NCBI GenBank assembly: GCA_013396995.1 | Contig: VWZP01007350.1 | Location: forward strand, 542,248-606,247 | Direction of reading: 5' to 3' | DNA: 64,000 nt | Origin: Dicaeum eximium | Taxonomy: Eukaryota; Chordata; Aves; Passeriformes; Dicaeidae | Shown here: piece by piece, positions 1-12,345 of the stretch | How the letters are laid out: each line of letters opens with the position of its first letter | Numbering within the stretch: position 1 is the stretch's first letter | Notes under the pieces: model-generated | The model's database searches: none | Seen by the model: only the letters and a program-made list of their open reading frames with translations | Told to the model about the DNA's origin: nothing | Program-made: the position numbers and the translations under genes

Positions 1-3000
1 CCCCAAATTCTGAAAACGTGGCAAACTACTACTGTTGTTAAAATACTACTGTAATACATAGTATAAGCAGTGCGAATAATGTGGAATTTCTGTACACACA
101 CTGCTATAAAATCCCAAATCACAACTATTTTGCAAGCTCTTTTTTCTAGTAACTTTCCTGAAGTGTCTGCTGCACAGCAACTAGACGTTAGCCAGGCTTG
201 CAAGGAGGCTCAGGGCAGAAAGTGCATTCTGCAGCTGACATCAGGACTAATAGTGAACCCATCAACAAGATTGTTACAGCTAACTGGTTTTCATTTAGAG
301 GTGTGGTTTTGCTTCCTTTCCTCTCAGCGCCCTTCAGCAAGTTGGAAGTCAGGCTGTTCATTTTATTGCTATGTGCTACAAAGAACACTTGTGGTTAAGG
401 TGCACACACAAAGAGTGGCTCCTTACTGCATATTTATTGTTATTGAGAAGGGAGATTTTGCCATACTACAGATCTTTAAAGAGCCTTGCTAGGAAAAGAG
501 ATATGAAGAGTTTTTTAGGTAAGCAAACACAGCTCCTCTGAACTTATGCCACTGCAAATAGTAACAGATTTGACAAACTCCAGTTCTCAGCAGCTTCAAC
601 CCAATACTTACATTTCACTGTTCTAATACAAAACAAGGCTCAATCAAAGAATTAAACACCAGCTTACACAATATCTTGTTAAGCTAAAGTAGGCTGTCTT
701 CATTTCCTAAAAAATGTATTGAGCACTAAAGCCAGAATCATGAGGGAGGTATGCATCTTGTTTTCTAAATACAGCTAAGAAATAATGGCAATGACAGTTG
801 AAACCTCTTTGTTGGATTCTTATTATCTATGCAGAAAAACTATGGCTATCAGATGTTACTAATGCAGGAACAAAGCAACTTTGTTGACAGCTACAATCAG
901 CAAGGGGGATGAGGTTTTTAAACTTAAGTTCCATCTTATTACTGGAGATAAGGCCTAACTAGAAGGACAACTTCTCATTTTGAGTACCAGTTAGAGTGCA
1001 GTGTAGCAGAGCAAGCCATAGGAACTGTTATCAGTGATGCTGATTTGTACAATCTGCTGCAGAGTTCTTGATGGGAAGGGAGACACTAAGGACAAAAAGT
1101 GTTAAGAGGGAAATTTATTCTCATCCTTTGAAGAGAATTCTTGCTGGGTCCTCCAGGAGGAGGAGTGGATTTGCACTGGTGGGATACTTGGAGGAAGAAG
1201 ATTACTAGTGGGAGAAGAAGAGCTGTAAGAAAAAGGAAAAATGAGATTAAAGAGCCTAAAATGACAGGTATGAGCTAAAGGTGCAAGAGCACCTGCACAG
1301 GGAATGTTCTCTCTGTTCACTAAAAAGGCATCACAGTACTGGGATCATTCTGCAGTTATTCCCCCAGAAGAGAAATATTTTCTCACTACCCGTATTTTTT
1401 TGATTCAATATTGATTGTTTTAGTGTTGCCAAAGTCAGAGGTGAAAGTAAAAAGTGCCTCAGAGGCAAAGCTCCTCAAATGGAAGAGCTCAGTTATTTAA
1501 TAATCTCTTCATTGATCTGGCTCAAATTAGGCTGTGACTCCAAAAGCATAGGGATTCTGGCAAGCCAGATTTAGGGACTGAGCACAGTAGCCTGAAAACA
1601 GAACAACTTCCACTTGCTTTTTAGGTAACGGTGGTAAAAAAAAAAAAAGGCAAGAAAAGATCATCCTATGTGCCCCAGATCGCAGAAGTAAACAGAGCCA
1701 GGGCTGCTGGGGATTCCAGCTTCACGGAATCATCCAGACAATGAGTCAAAAGCACATGGGTTAGAAACAAAAACAAATCCATACGCTGCCTAAGGGAGGA
1801 GTGCTAAGCAAACACACAGCAATACATTAACGTCTTTTTCTCTCTTCACAGCCAAGATGCACTTCACTAGAAAATGTCACTATGTTAGACAATTACATGG
1901 TTATTTTTAAAAGCCTTTAAAATTAAATTCTCTAAAAATTAAAAACTAGTGCCTCAAAATTATTTTCTAAGACTTTTGATGATTTTACTGTTGGCAAAAG
2001 AGGAAAACATTTTTGAATCTCGGGACTCCTCAATTGAGCACACAGTCTCAAGAGTAGCAGGAAGAACAGCAGCTTTCCTCTCAAATGGTTTCTGGAGGTT
2101 GGATTCTCATACAGCATCCAATGCCTGTATAAACACTGCTGCTCAAGGAGAGTGCACACCAGCATTAGTTCATAGCAAAGCATCATTTACAGATTCTCTT
2201 GACAGACTCTGCCCTTCACTGACAGCAACCGGGAACAAGGAATCTGCCCTCCAGCATTTAGGGAAAACAAATATCCCTGGCTTCCAAACATTGCTCACCT
2301 TGAATTCTTTGGGTCGGTACCTCCTGACACCATTTCACTGCTGAGTTGTCTAATCTGCTTTAAACCTTCACTGACCCTTCATCTCACCTCAGTACAACCA
2401 TTCCCAAGGACATCTCTTAAAGGTGTGCCTACCATCAGCACAACATGCCAGCTGTTCCACCACACCTTGATTTATATTGAAATTTGAATGGCTTTGATGT
2501 GCAACTGTGAATCCACTACAAGGATCAAGCAAAAGACTTTCCACAGAGGTGAGGATTTGCAGCCTGTTTGCTTTTCTTAACAGAAATACATCCCTAATAT
2601 AACTGAAGAGTAGCTAGTAGCCCACTGTGTAACACTAGAACAGGTGTTAAATCCCAAGACTATCAATTGTTTGGGCTTTCATTTATGAATAGGCAATTTA
2701 AATTAATATTAGGCAGTAAAAAAGTACCAAATCTCATGAGAGGCAAGACCATGCCACAAGACTGAAACAACAGAACATAGTCTCTTCACTCAGGCAGCAC
2801 AGCTCCCTGGGTCTGCATTGATGGAATTACAGCTCCATCTCAAGACTCAACAAACCCTCCTCTGAGGCATTATATTATATATACATGGAAATTTGATGCT
2901 TATTAAAGTATAATTCAAGAAGTTCACTGCTATTACTTGAGACCCACACCTATCACCCCCAAGTAAGTCAGCATGTTAACTGCCCTTAAGTGTCATAAGA

Positions 3001-5120
3001 AATCAAATAAATGGCTTGGTGAGAATTTCTGTACATATTCACATTTAACAGATGTTCTTGCTGAGTGCAACTGGAACTTCTTGCACTAGGTCAGAGGCAC
3101 AGGAGGGGGAGAGAACAGAAAGGGATGTGGGGAGCCACACATCTGAGCATCATGTCCAAGCACGCTTTCCAACAACACAGCGTGACCTTGGTACCAACCA
3201 AAAACCCTAACAGGCACAAAGGGAATTCCACCTTGAGTGTTGTTAGCATCATCACACCTGGGAAGCCGCTTATTAGGATTGCTTCTTTCGTGGGGTGATA
3301 AATCAGGACTCTTTGACTCCAGTATCAGAAGGCTTATATTATTTATTAGAATGACTCCATTATTCAGAAGGCTTTTGGGCTAAGGTGCCCATGTTCAGAG
3401 TTGGCATGCTTTCTCTCTCATGTTCAGAGCAAGACTGTCAGAATGCTTAGAATTCCAAGATAAGGAATATTCACCTCATTGGTTTAGAAACAGAAACAGT
3501 TCTCATCTCCTCTATGGGAGAGAAGCTCTGTTTTTTGAAAACACACACACAGGTTTGTTTTTACAGAAATCTGCAGAGAAGTCAGCTTTCCCATGGAAGG
3601 AAAAAAGTCCAGCAAGTTTCTATATAAGAAACTTAAAAAATGTCTGTGACAGAGTAGCAAGTCTACTATTGTATCACTCATTGTCCTCACTGCCAAGCAG
3701 CTGACTGAAATGCCAGTTTAATTTGCGATTTAAATCAGGAGATCCTGAGAGGTTACAAATATTTGCTTATACCTTAGAGATTCTCCACCCACTTCAGAGC
3801 TCTTAGCATCTCATTAGCCATTTAAGACCTTTTCACCAGCTCAGTGTCTGTTCAGGGCTGAACACGCCTGCACAGCTCACCAGAATTTCTCTGTCTTCTC
3901 TGGAGCACTCTTCATAAGTGAGACCCTTTTAACTGTGATCATTTAGTCATCATATTTTCTCAATGTTGATTTTGACATTTATATAAGGAGAACATAGCAG
4001 AAATAGAAAACAATTGTCAATAGCTTGTCAAAAGCATACACTTCTAAAAGCCCAAAAGATCTCTAGGATTCATTCCCAAATGGAAAAAACAGCAGTCTGG
4101 GTGACAGACAAGTAGGCAGGAGAGTACTAGTTATGAAATGCCATCTCTGAGATGACTTGGTAATATTTCTTATGTTCAGTATGTACAATATTAATTGGTC
4201 CCAAAAAACATTAACCCAGGAGCAGGAAAAAAATCCCTCATCATTATTTCTGCTGTCTTATTTTTTCATTTCCCAACGTTGCTGTTGCACTTACTCTTCC
4301 TTTACTTGTCATCTTACAATTGACTTACAAGAATACTTTTTCTATTGCTCTGATTAAACATTCACTCCTGCTCCCTCTCTGTATTTATTTAACAGGGATA
4401 TTTCTTTTCCTCACTGTGCTTTTCCTTGTTAAGTATTTTCTTTTTTAGTAGTCCATCTTAATTGCAATTGTAGTGAATTCTCCCAAGTGCAGTCTCTGAG
4501 ACCACAACAGGAATCTCTGCATGAACAACATGACATAAAAATGTACATTATCACCACTTACCTTTGAGTCAAACCACCTCATGCTTGTCCAGTCACTACA
4601 CCAGTCATCTTTTTCTGGCTGATTCAGTCGAGTAACAGCCCTACAGAATCTCAGACAAAGCAGAAGCCTGCGTGACTAACACCCTCCATCACTTTCATCT
4701 CCTTGTCTTTGCTGTTCCATCTTTGTTGGAGCCTGCTAACATAATAGATTCTTGACAGAGGAAGCTGCCACCCATGTTTCTTCACTGATGTTTGTAAGAG
4801 TAGGCTGGAATATATCTCAGCTATACCAGATTTCTTCTTTAAAGGTTGCAGCCCTCCTTTCCACAGCAAATGGCAGCACAAAACCAAGTAATCAAAGCCA
4901 TATTTGTTTGAGACTAGATATATACATATAACCAGCATTTAAGGCAAACTACTTCTTTGTTTGACTATACATTTTTCTTTTCAACTAAGATAGTCATACT
5001 ATTTACAGGGTATATGGCAGCTTCTTCTATCTCACCATGGCTCAGTTTATAATGCCTATGCAAGTCCAATATTTTCCCCTTTTCAATATGCTTCCCTAAG
5101 CAGATTCTCCAAATATTTCC
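1..5120. other. AT-rich noncoding stretch
   Basis: No recognisable gene is seen. Open frames reach about 140 codons (70-492, plus strand; 1949-2344, plus strand), but both begin at GTG rather than ATG, and neither has a recognisable domain, splice context or codon pattern. The sequence is ordinary AT-rich vertebrate noncoding DNA with a short poly(A) run at 1636-1648. I saw no interspersed repeat that I could name. Confidence 0.6.
1636..1648 (+). repeat. Short poly(A) run
   Basis: A run of 13 A residues lies in otherwise non-repetitive AT-rich sequence. The bases before it contain no clear AATAAA signal or coding remnant, so there is no support for a retrocopy tail. Confidence 0.7.
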
Positions 5121-5124
5121 TGGA

Positions 5125-5174
5125 AAGAAAAAAAAAAAAAANATCCGGAAAAAAAAAAAAAAAAAAAAAAAAAA
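5125..5174 (+). repeat. Interrupted poly(A) tract with ambiguous base
   Basis: An A-rich tract of about 50 bases is split by an N at 5142 followed by ATCCGG. The right-hand A run is over 20 bases long. A purine-rich GGAGGAGGAGGGAGG segment follows directly. The ambiguous base in a long homopolymer suggests sequencing or polishing uncertainty, so the exact length and the ATCCGG interruption should not be trusted. Minus-strand open frames reading poly-Phe across it are artefacts. Confidence 0.8.
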
Positions 5175-5179
5175 GCTGG

Positions 5180-8100
5180 AGGAGGAGGGAGGGGTGGAAC
5201 AGGACCAAACCAGCAAGCCAAAGCTATTTTGCAGCAGATGGTGCAAAAGGGAACTGAAAACTCTTGGCAGTAACAAATGGTTTTCTCCAAGTTCTACCAA
5301 ACTAGTTCAGATACATTCTTCAGAATCACCCTGGCAGCAGTCTTAGAGTTCAGGTTTTTTGGTGAAGTCACTTAAGTTATGAAAAAAGGCTTGAGTTATG
5401 GGAAGAAGTTCAGGCCATCTGCCCCTCATATGTTTACACAATCATTCAGGTGCAAACACGAGCCATTAACACAGGAAGAATTACATCCCTTACAAACACA
5501 TTCAAACTGTCAAGAGTCAAAATAATGCAACAAGAGCTATAAATGTTAATGTGCAAGGTCAAGGGCAAGAAAGCAATTTCCTCTTCCAGAAGTTTAGGAC
5601 TCCAGTCATACAGTCAAATATCAGCCAAACATCTTGACTGGTTGGGGTTTTTTTTCCAGATGGGATCATTAATGTTTTTTTTTTTAAGATCTGCAAGCAG
5701 TGAACAGCCCTAATATCAGCCAACAACTAGCTCAGCAATTAACAACAATTTGAACTAAATCAAGAGGTGTGATGAACTTTAAGACTGTGACCATTTCTAG
5801 CTCAAGCAGTTGTACATCAAGAGCTGCAAGGAAACCTGAAAGAGCAATAGGACAGTTTCAGTCTCTTACTGTATGAAACACTATGAAACAGTATTTTTTC
5901 CAATTCATTTTTCCAAATGAAAAACTGTTGTTGTGCAGAGAGGCTGCATCTCACACCGCAAAGATTGCACCTTGTTCTTAGCTGGTTTTGCAGATATCCA
6001 AACGAACTAATCTCTTCATTGAAAAGCCAGGACAATTTTATAGTTAGCTCAAGATAAGGAGAAGCAGTCTCAAAGCTGCTAATAGAAGCAGAGCTGTCAA
6101 TTGCCAACTATAGCAGCAGGAAATAGTAGTGACAAAAGCACTGCAGAGGAGAAAGAAGCAGCAATGTGTTTAGGGAGCCAACATAGCAAGTGAAAGGCTA
6201 AATGAAAGAGCAGATAGAAGGTATGAGTGGATGAGAACAGATCTTTTTGAAAAAGCATTTTTCCAATAAATTGTTTGCAACCTGCAGTGCAACTGGGAAT
6301 AGTGAGAGTCTGTCTCTTCCTGTTAGCACAATCTCTGTTCTCAGGACTGGGAGATTTCTTTCTGCAAAGGACTGTACCACCTTGCTTTCTTTGGGTCATT
6401 TCTAAATGGGACAAGTCTCCAAGGCCCCCTTTATTACAGCATGTATGGAGATGCCACACAAGTGAAAATATTTAAAACACAGACTCCTCCTCTCTCTGCT
6501 TCGAGCATCAATCTTAGGGCTGATTAACAAGAGCTGCATTCCTTGATTTATGTTGTGAAAGCACTCAGGAGAAACTGAACACTTAGATGATATTCAGGCA
6601 AATGAAGTTATATTTCCAAGAGCTGCCATTTCCGCTGTTGTGGAAAGTTTGATGGAAGGACAGTTGTTATTTTATAGGTTGCTTTTAAGCCAACAATGAG
6701 AAATTATAATGAATAATTTTCAATATTTAGTTCCCAGAATTAAGATGGTATTTACACTAAAGGGTAGACAAGGAGACAGGAAAACAATTCTAACTAATCC
6801 CAGACAAGGGTCCTGCTGTCTGTGGTAACCTCTGCCACAGTTTCTCTGACTGCAGAAGTTTAACAGTGGTACTGATATTGGAAAATCACAGCCTACCGAA
6901 GAAAAGGGTAGTGGAACTACATGTTGATACATTATAGCATCAAAAACAAAGCATACAATTGATCTTCAAACATTGGGGGCAGGGGAATCAAAGTTGCAAA
7001 GGTTGATTTTAGTGATATCAAAAGACATCTTTTTTATAATTTAATAAATGGCTTTAGATTTAGATGTAGATCTACGGAACTAGTATTGCATGACAAGTAC
7101 AAATAAATTATAGCTCTTTCTGGTATTTTTACAGTTCACTAAAGTACAAAAATAAACTACCTCCAAAAATAAGCAAGACATCATTTAAAATTATGGAAAG
7201 CACAAATATTTTTTAAACTACTGTAAATTCAGACAATTTGCCACCCTATAATTAAAAATACAATATCCCATATATTAATCATTATATGAACCATGCTTAT
7301 TTATGTATATACTAACTGCCTGGACAACCAAGAGGATATTTTGCTATTCTCCCAGTAAGTAAACTATGTTAAAATTGTCTGGCAAGCAGTTTAACCTGAA
7401 AGATAGCTAAAAGTAGAGATACTAATTTATTGAGAGTACTATTTATAGGATATTATTAATATCAGTAAAAGCTGGGGCTATCTGGTCCAAATTTGATTTT
7501 AATTTGGATATGGGCCCAAGCAATAAGAGCCAATAGCTGCTGTGTGAGGCTAAGACTACTCAGCTTACCTTCTGTTCCCAGAAAAGTGCAAATAAACAAA
7601 TAATGAAACACTAAGTTATTATATGAACACAAAACTCTAATATTAGTAAGAGTTAAAACAAGCCAATCTTAATTCTTTTTACAATAGGGAAAGAGAACTA
7701 AAAAATAGGAACAATATGGTAATTACTGCATCCCATCTTAACAGTACTTTCAGCACTGCTTCTTGAAAAAGTTTGGGAAACGGACTAAAATTCAAATTAT
7801 GAAAAGACATGCAAGGCTGACTGGATTCTGCATCAACTGAAAGCAGTTTATAACAAAATTTATTAGCTGGGGTTGTTCATACATCTGTCCTGGATCTGGT
7901 ACAACTTAATTATTATCACAAGAGATAAAAGTAATACTTAGAGAAGATATATGTTCCTTCTTGCTTGTCTGACTGACTGCACAGAAAGGAGAAAGAGCAA
8001 AGACAAACCTCTTTGGCTACCCATTTGTTGCACTGGAGAGAGTGGAAAATGAGGTGAATCAGCGCTCCAGGCTTTCATCTGGGCACTTCTCCCCACTTCA

Positions 8101-8855
8101 GACCACAGGGTTGAAAAGCTTACCACAAATTGAACTGCCTTGCAGCAAGGTTTGAGGATTCCTTTTCCTCCTTCAGCCTTTATAATCATACAAGTTTTGA
8201 CAAACTGCAACATATTAACCTCAGAGACAAACATTTAAGCAGCCCTGGCTAGCCAAAGGACAGATCTATTGAACAATGCTGTGTCCACTTAAAGCCCACA
8301 GTCTTCAGTCATCTTTTATTGTAAAACTAACATGACTTTTGACCAAATAATACCTTGTTCTCCAAACCCAAGATACACTGCAAAATGTGTATCCAGTTTA
8401 TTTAATAGTAAAATATTTGTGTTATTTTGTATATTTCATACATAATTTCAGAAATGTGTTTTCAAACAAAGAGGTAAGATCAGTTCCTTCTTCATTCAAT
8501 TCTAGTCTCATTATCACTTATCTCTACTCTACTTAAAACTTTTCATTCAGTAGGGAAATGTCACTTCAAAACCTCTGTCCTGGAAATAATGGCAGTCTAC
8601 CTCCTCACAATATTTTACAACAATTCCCACGTATTTCCTCCCACTCCAGGCTGTGACATCTCTTTAGAGCTTTCAACTCACTTCATTCAAACACTCATCC
8701 AAAAACTTACCAATACATAAAGGAGCCATAGGTAGACCAAGATAACACCAAATAGGGTAGAAAATAATTTCTGTTGTGCTTTGGTTTTTTTCATGGCCAT
8801 CTACAGTCTCTTGGCCTTATTCTGGACTGCCTGCTCTTCAAATAACAGAATGAAA
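5180..8855. other. AT-rich noncoding stretch
   Basis: No gene, RNA gene or nameable transposon is visible. The longest frame is on the minus strand (6097-6459, about 120 codons) and has no family resemblance. Composition is uniform and AT-rich, with patches of TATTTA- and TTTAAA-type sequence around 7.0-7.5 kb. Confidence 0.6.
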
Positions 8856-8857
8856 AC

Positions 8858-8925
8858 CTATATATGTGTGTGTGTGTGTGAGGGCATTATATATAGATAC
8901 ACATACACACATATATATATATAAA
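8858..8925. repeat. TA/TG compound microsatellite
   Basis: A compound dinucleotide repeat: TATATA followed by about nine TG units, a short unique spacer (AGGGCATTATATATAG), then ACACATACACACA and a run of TA units. The TG and AC halves are complementary, so the tract could fold imperfectly. It is probably length-polymorphic. Confidence 0.85.
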
Positions 8926-9764
8926 TTTTAATACATAACTGGTGTCTTTGAGCTTTTCCATAAATTCTGAACTTTCTGAGCTCTCCTGCAATGCCTACTC
9001 CAAGCAGAACTTTTCTTCACACAACTCTCTCCCTAGCAGCTCCTCTGAGATCCCACATTGCACTGTGACAGCCTAGAATATAAGGACAGGTCACACTGAG
9101 CTTCCACCAAAGCTGCTGCAAGTAAGCACGTTCCCCACTAATGCAGTCTCTCTGCAACAACAAAGCAGTTTCAGTCTCCTTAGTATTTGCTATACAGGAA
9201 TTAAACGGGAAAGAAAAATGGATATGCTTAATTTTAGAGTGGCTTTCAATAGAGAAAAAGCATTCAGAATGACCAAGCAAATTAAAAGACATTATCAAAG
9301 GTATAACCAAAACAATTAGGACATTAAATTGACAAACACTACACCACTATCACCTCTTGAAGGAGTTCAATCATCTACCATTCAATTTTTCTGTATGCTC
9401 GAAAATCCCATGTGACAAGAGACATGACAGCAATTTAGGCACACCTACAATTACAAACGAAGAGGACACGTCACTGAAGTTATCTGAGCTCTATTCTTCA
9501 TAACCACACCGAAGGTCAAACCCTGCATTGATTTTCAATGCTAGAAGTTTTGTAAAAATAAAAACAGAATTCAGAACAGAATTTCAAAGCTATCAGTGCT
9601 GCAAAAGAAATAATAAAAATTGATTGTCACAGATCAAGCAATTTTATGGGCACAATACTAATTTAGAATAAGTCTTACTCTTCTCCACAGTAAACCACTA
9701 CTGTATACCAATTTCCAAGTGCACGGAGACAATTGACATCAGCTTGTTTTCCTGACAGCAGGGG

Positions 9765-9940
9765 GACTTAACATTCATGGCTGTGTGTTGTCTTTTAAAG
9801 CCAAAAGAAAATTCATTAAATGCATGCACCTTTTAATTATATAATGTGGCTGTGGGGTTTTTCTGTAGTATTTAATGCAATAAAATTAACTTGTAATCAT
9901 TTTATTGGGCATTTCACAGCTTCAGAGCAATGAGTTGATG
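9765..9940. promoter_or_regulatory. Candidate conserved noncoding element, homeobox-site rich
   Basis: The block has several AT-rich homeodomain or POU-type sites in close order (ATTCATTAAATGCATGCA, TTTTAATTATATAATG, TTAATGCAATAAAATTAA, TAATCATTTTATTGG). It lacks simple repeats and open frames. This texture is typical of vertebrate developmental enhancers, but conservation cannot be tested here. Low confidence. Confidence 0.25.
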
Positions 9941-12270
9941 TTGTCAGAAAACTGTTCCTAAGAGGCTTCTCTAAGCTGTGGGACCAAAAGAAGGATTTTC
10001 TAAGGGGTTGGTGAGGATCCTCACCAGCTATGCACAAAACCAAGGTCTAGGTTCCCACCTTTGCCTGTCAAAACAGATGTGTGTAAGCAGGTAGAGAAAC
10101 ACACTCCAGTAAGTCCTTTAGTTTGTATGCCTAAAGAACCACAGCTTCTGGCACAATAAGCAGAGCTATTCCATAATTAATATGGAAGCAAATCTCTGCC
10201 ATCACTTCCCTCAGTATGAACTGGTTTAGATACACGTATACAGAAACACAGGGAAGATTATATTATTTTACCTGAATTATTTGCTCTCAGCAGAACTTCA
10301 TAATTCATTTTTTGACTCCGTCACAGGACTAGGATCTTTCAGATCTGGCCCCATACACACTTTTACCCTAATAAGAAATATTATTTGAGGGATGAACTCC
10401 ATAATTTAAACACAGGTTATAATCCTCTCAGAAACATGGAGGAAAACCAAGAGAATGATCCAGCTAACAGACCCATAGAATCAAAGGCAATGAATTCTCT
10501 ATGTACACAGAAATATGCTTAAGCTGATCTAACTGCAGGATCTAGTATTAAAAACTACAGCTTCAATAATACAGTTCTTAATTATAACATATTGTTCATT
10601 TGAAATATTTACCTACTTTTATCCAGATAAAATAATCAATCTACGGTTTCAGATAATATCGAGTAATTGAGAGCATTAACATTAGGGAAAATTAAAATAA
10701 CTGCCAATTAGGGAAGCTGAAACAATCAGCCAAGGAAATAGGAGTTGGGGAATCTTTTCCCAAAAGGCTCATCTCATGGGATGACAGTACCCACATGCCA
10801 CAGTTTCTACTCTAGTCAATTCTGCATCAAGCTCTGTGTTAAGCACATCTACTAGAAACATATCCAGTGTTTACTGGAAGATTGCAAGAGTCAGACACCC
10901 ACTACAGCACTAGGTACACTGTTCTGCTGATTAATGGCTCTCGCTTTTAAAAGTTCACATCTATTCTTAAGCTTATTTATCTTGCCTCAGCTTCTAACCT
11001 TTTTGTACTGGATTAAATAACAAGTTAGGAGAATACACGGATAGACTACAGGAGAGCTGACAGGAAAAAGCAAATAACTAGGAACACCACTTAATTCACT
11101 TTACAGGTGCTAGTTCCAGGCTTTCCTCCAAACTGTCATCATTAAAAAGAACACTACACCCTCAGCTACCTTTGCACAGTCCTCAAGCCTGCTGACAAAA
11201 CTACGTTTGCTTTCCTGCTGGATTTCTGCTCTTGTTTAGTACACTTCTTCCCAGCTCTTCAAAGAGGAATTGCAAAAAAAAGTACCTAAATTATGCCAAT
11301 GGAATGAACTAACATAGACAGTACCTGGTGCTGCTGTCTTTTGCTCATTTCCCAGAGTAGTCTCCTTGAGGAACAAGTGTTTCCTGCTCAGACTGAGTAC
11401 ACTTAGGGGCCCAGCTGTGTCTGCACCGCTGTGCTCTGAAAACCTCCCACATCCAACTTGCTGCTCCCAACCCATTGCAACCCAATCAATAATGCCAGAC
11501 TTACAGTCCAAGAGAGATCGAAATTCTGAGGAAGAAAACAACCACAAATTTGCTAGCTTGTCAAAATAAAAAAGTGTCACAGTGATAGTGTAACACAGCC
11601 TATGCCTATCTACAAATATGTCTTTTGCTATCTTTGATGCTTCAGAGGTTCATGAATTACCGAGATGTTGCTTGCATTACTGAGTTTGATTTGTTTGCTG
11701 CCTGACAGGTTAGGAATGGCAGTTCAGTGTTATGAAACGAGCCCTTTAGATCTGCAGTAGGAAGTGAAGTGTCAAAGCACTAGCTGTAGTCATGCAAGGA
11801 GGTGACTGGAGGAGACTACCCCAGTGACAAATCAAAGTAGCAGTTGTGAAAGAAGCATGGGGAGGCTGCAGGAGGGAACAGTTCACTTGTCACTTCTGTA
11901 CTAAATAACACGACCTTTACAACCCCATGTGTGTTCTCTTCAGAAAACAGAAAAAGAAGGAAAAAGTAGAGGGACTCTGCCAGCAGATTTCTGCCGCTTT
12001 TGGATGCCAGAATAAATGTGCAACCAGAAGGAATTTGGTAAATGATGCATAACTTAAATCTATATGATATGATGTAATATTCCAAGGTGCCGATAAATGA
12101 GAGAATTCAGGTGTCAGGATTGTGCAGTGCTGTGGCTCAGCCAAATTAACTACACTTAACAGTGATGGAGTACTGCACCAAAAAAGCCATACCAGTACTC
12201 CAGAGCTAATTTGTGTATATTGACACTATGTTATTTTGTAGCTTAACAATATGACCACAGACCTTGTAAT
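9941..12270. other. AT-rich noncoding stretch
   Basis: No supported gene. The largest frame (11236-11580, minus, 114 codons) has no recognisable domain. No named repeat was seen. Confidence 0.6.
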
Positions 12271-12345
12271 TAAAAGAAAACAAAACCAAACAAAAACTCC
12301 AAAACAAAAAAAAAAAAGCCCCACAAAACAAAACCACAAAAAGAA
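12271..12345 (+). repeat. A/C-rich low-complexity tract
   Basis: A tract made of AAAAC, CAAAA and CCAAA words with an internal run of A residues and a GCCCCAC interruption. It is the plus-strand mirror of the G/T-rich tract at 26.2 kb. Such CAAAA-type low-complexity sequence is common in bird genomes. No coding meaning. Confidence 0.75.

Noticed and set aside
70..492. 140-codon plus-strand frame
   Set aside because: It starts at GTG, reads as random sequence with no domain, and shorter frames are open on both strands over the same bases.
1949..2344. 131-codon plus-strand frame
   Set aside because: It starts at GTG, overlaps a minus-strand frame, has no family resemblance and no splice context; within what chance gives in 64 kb.
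9752..9766. CTCF-like word ACAGCAGGGGGACTT
   Set aside because: It has CAGGGGG but lacks the GGC that follows in the consensus; the 3' half does not fit.
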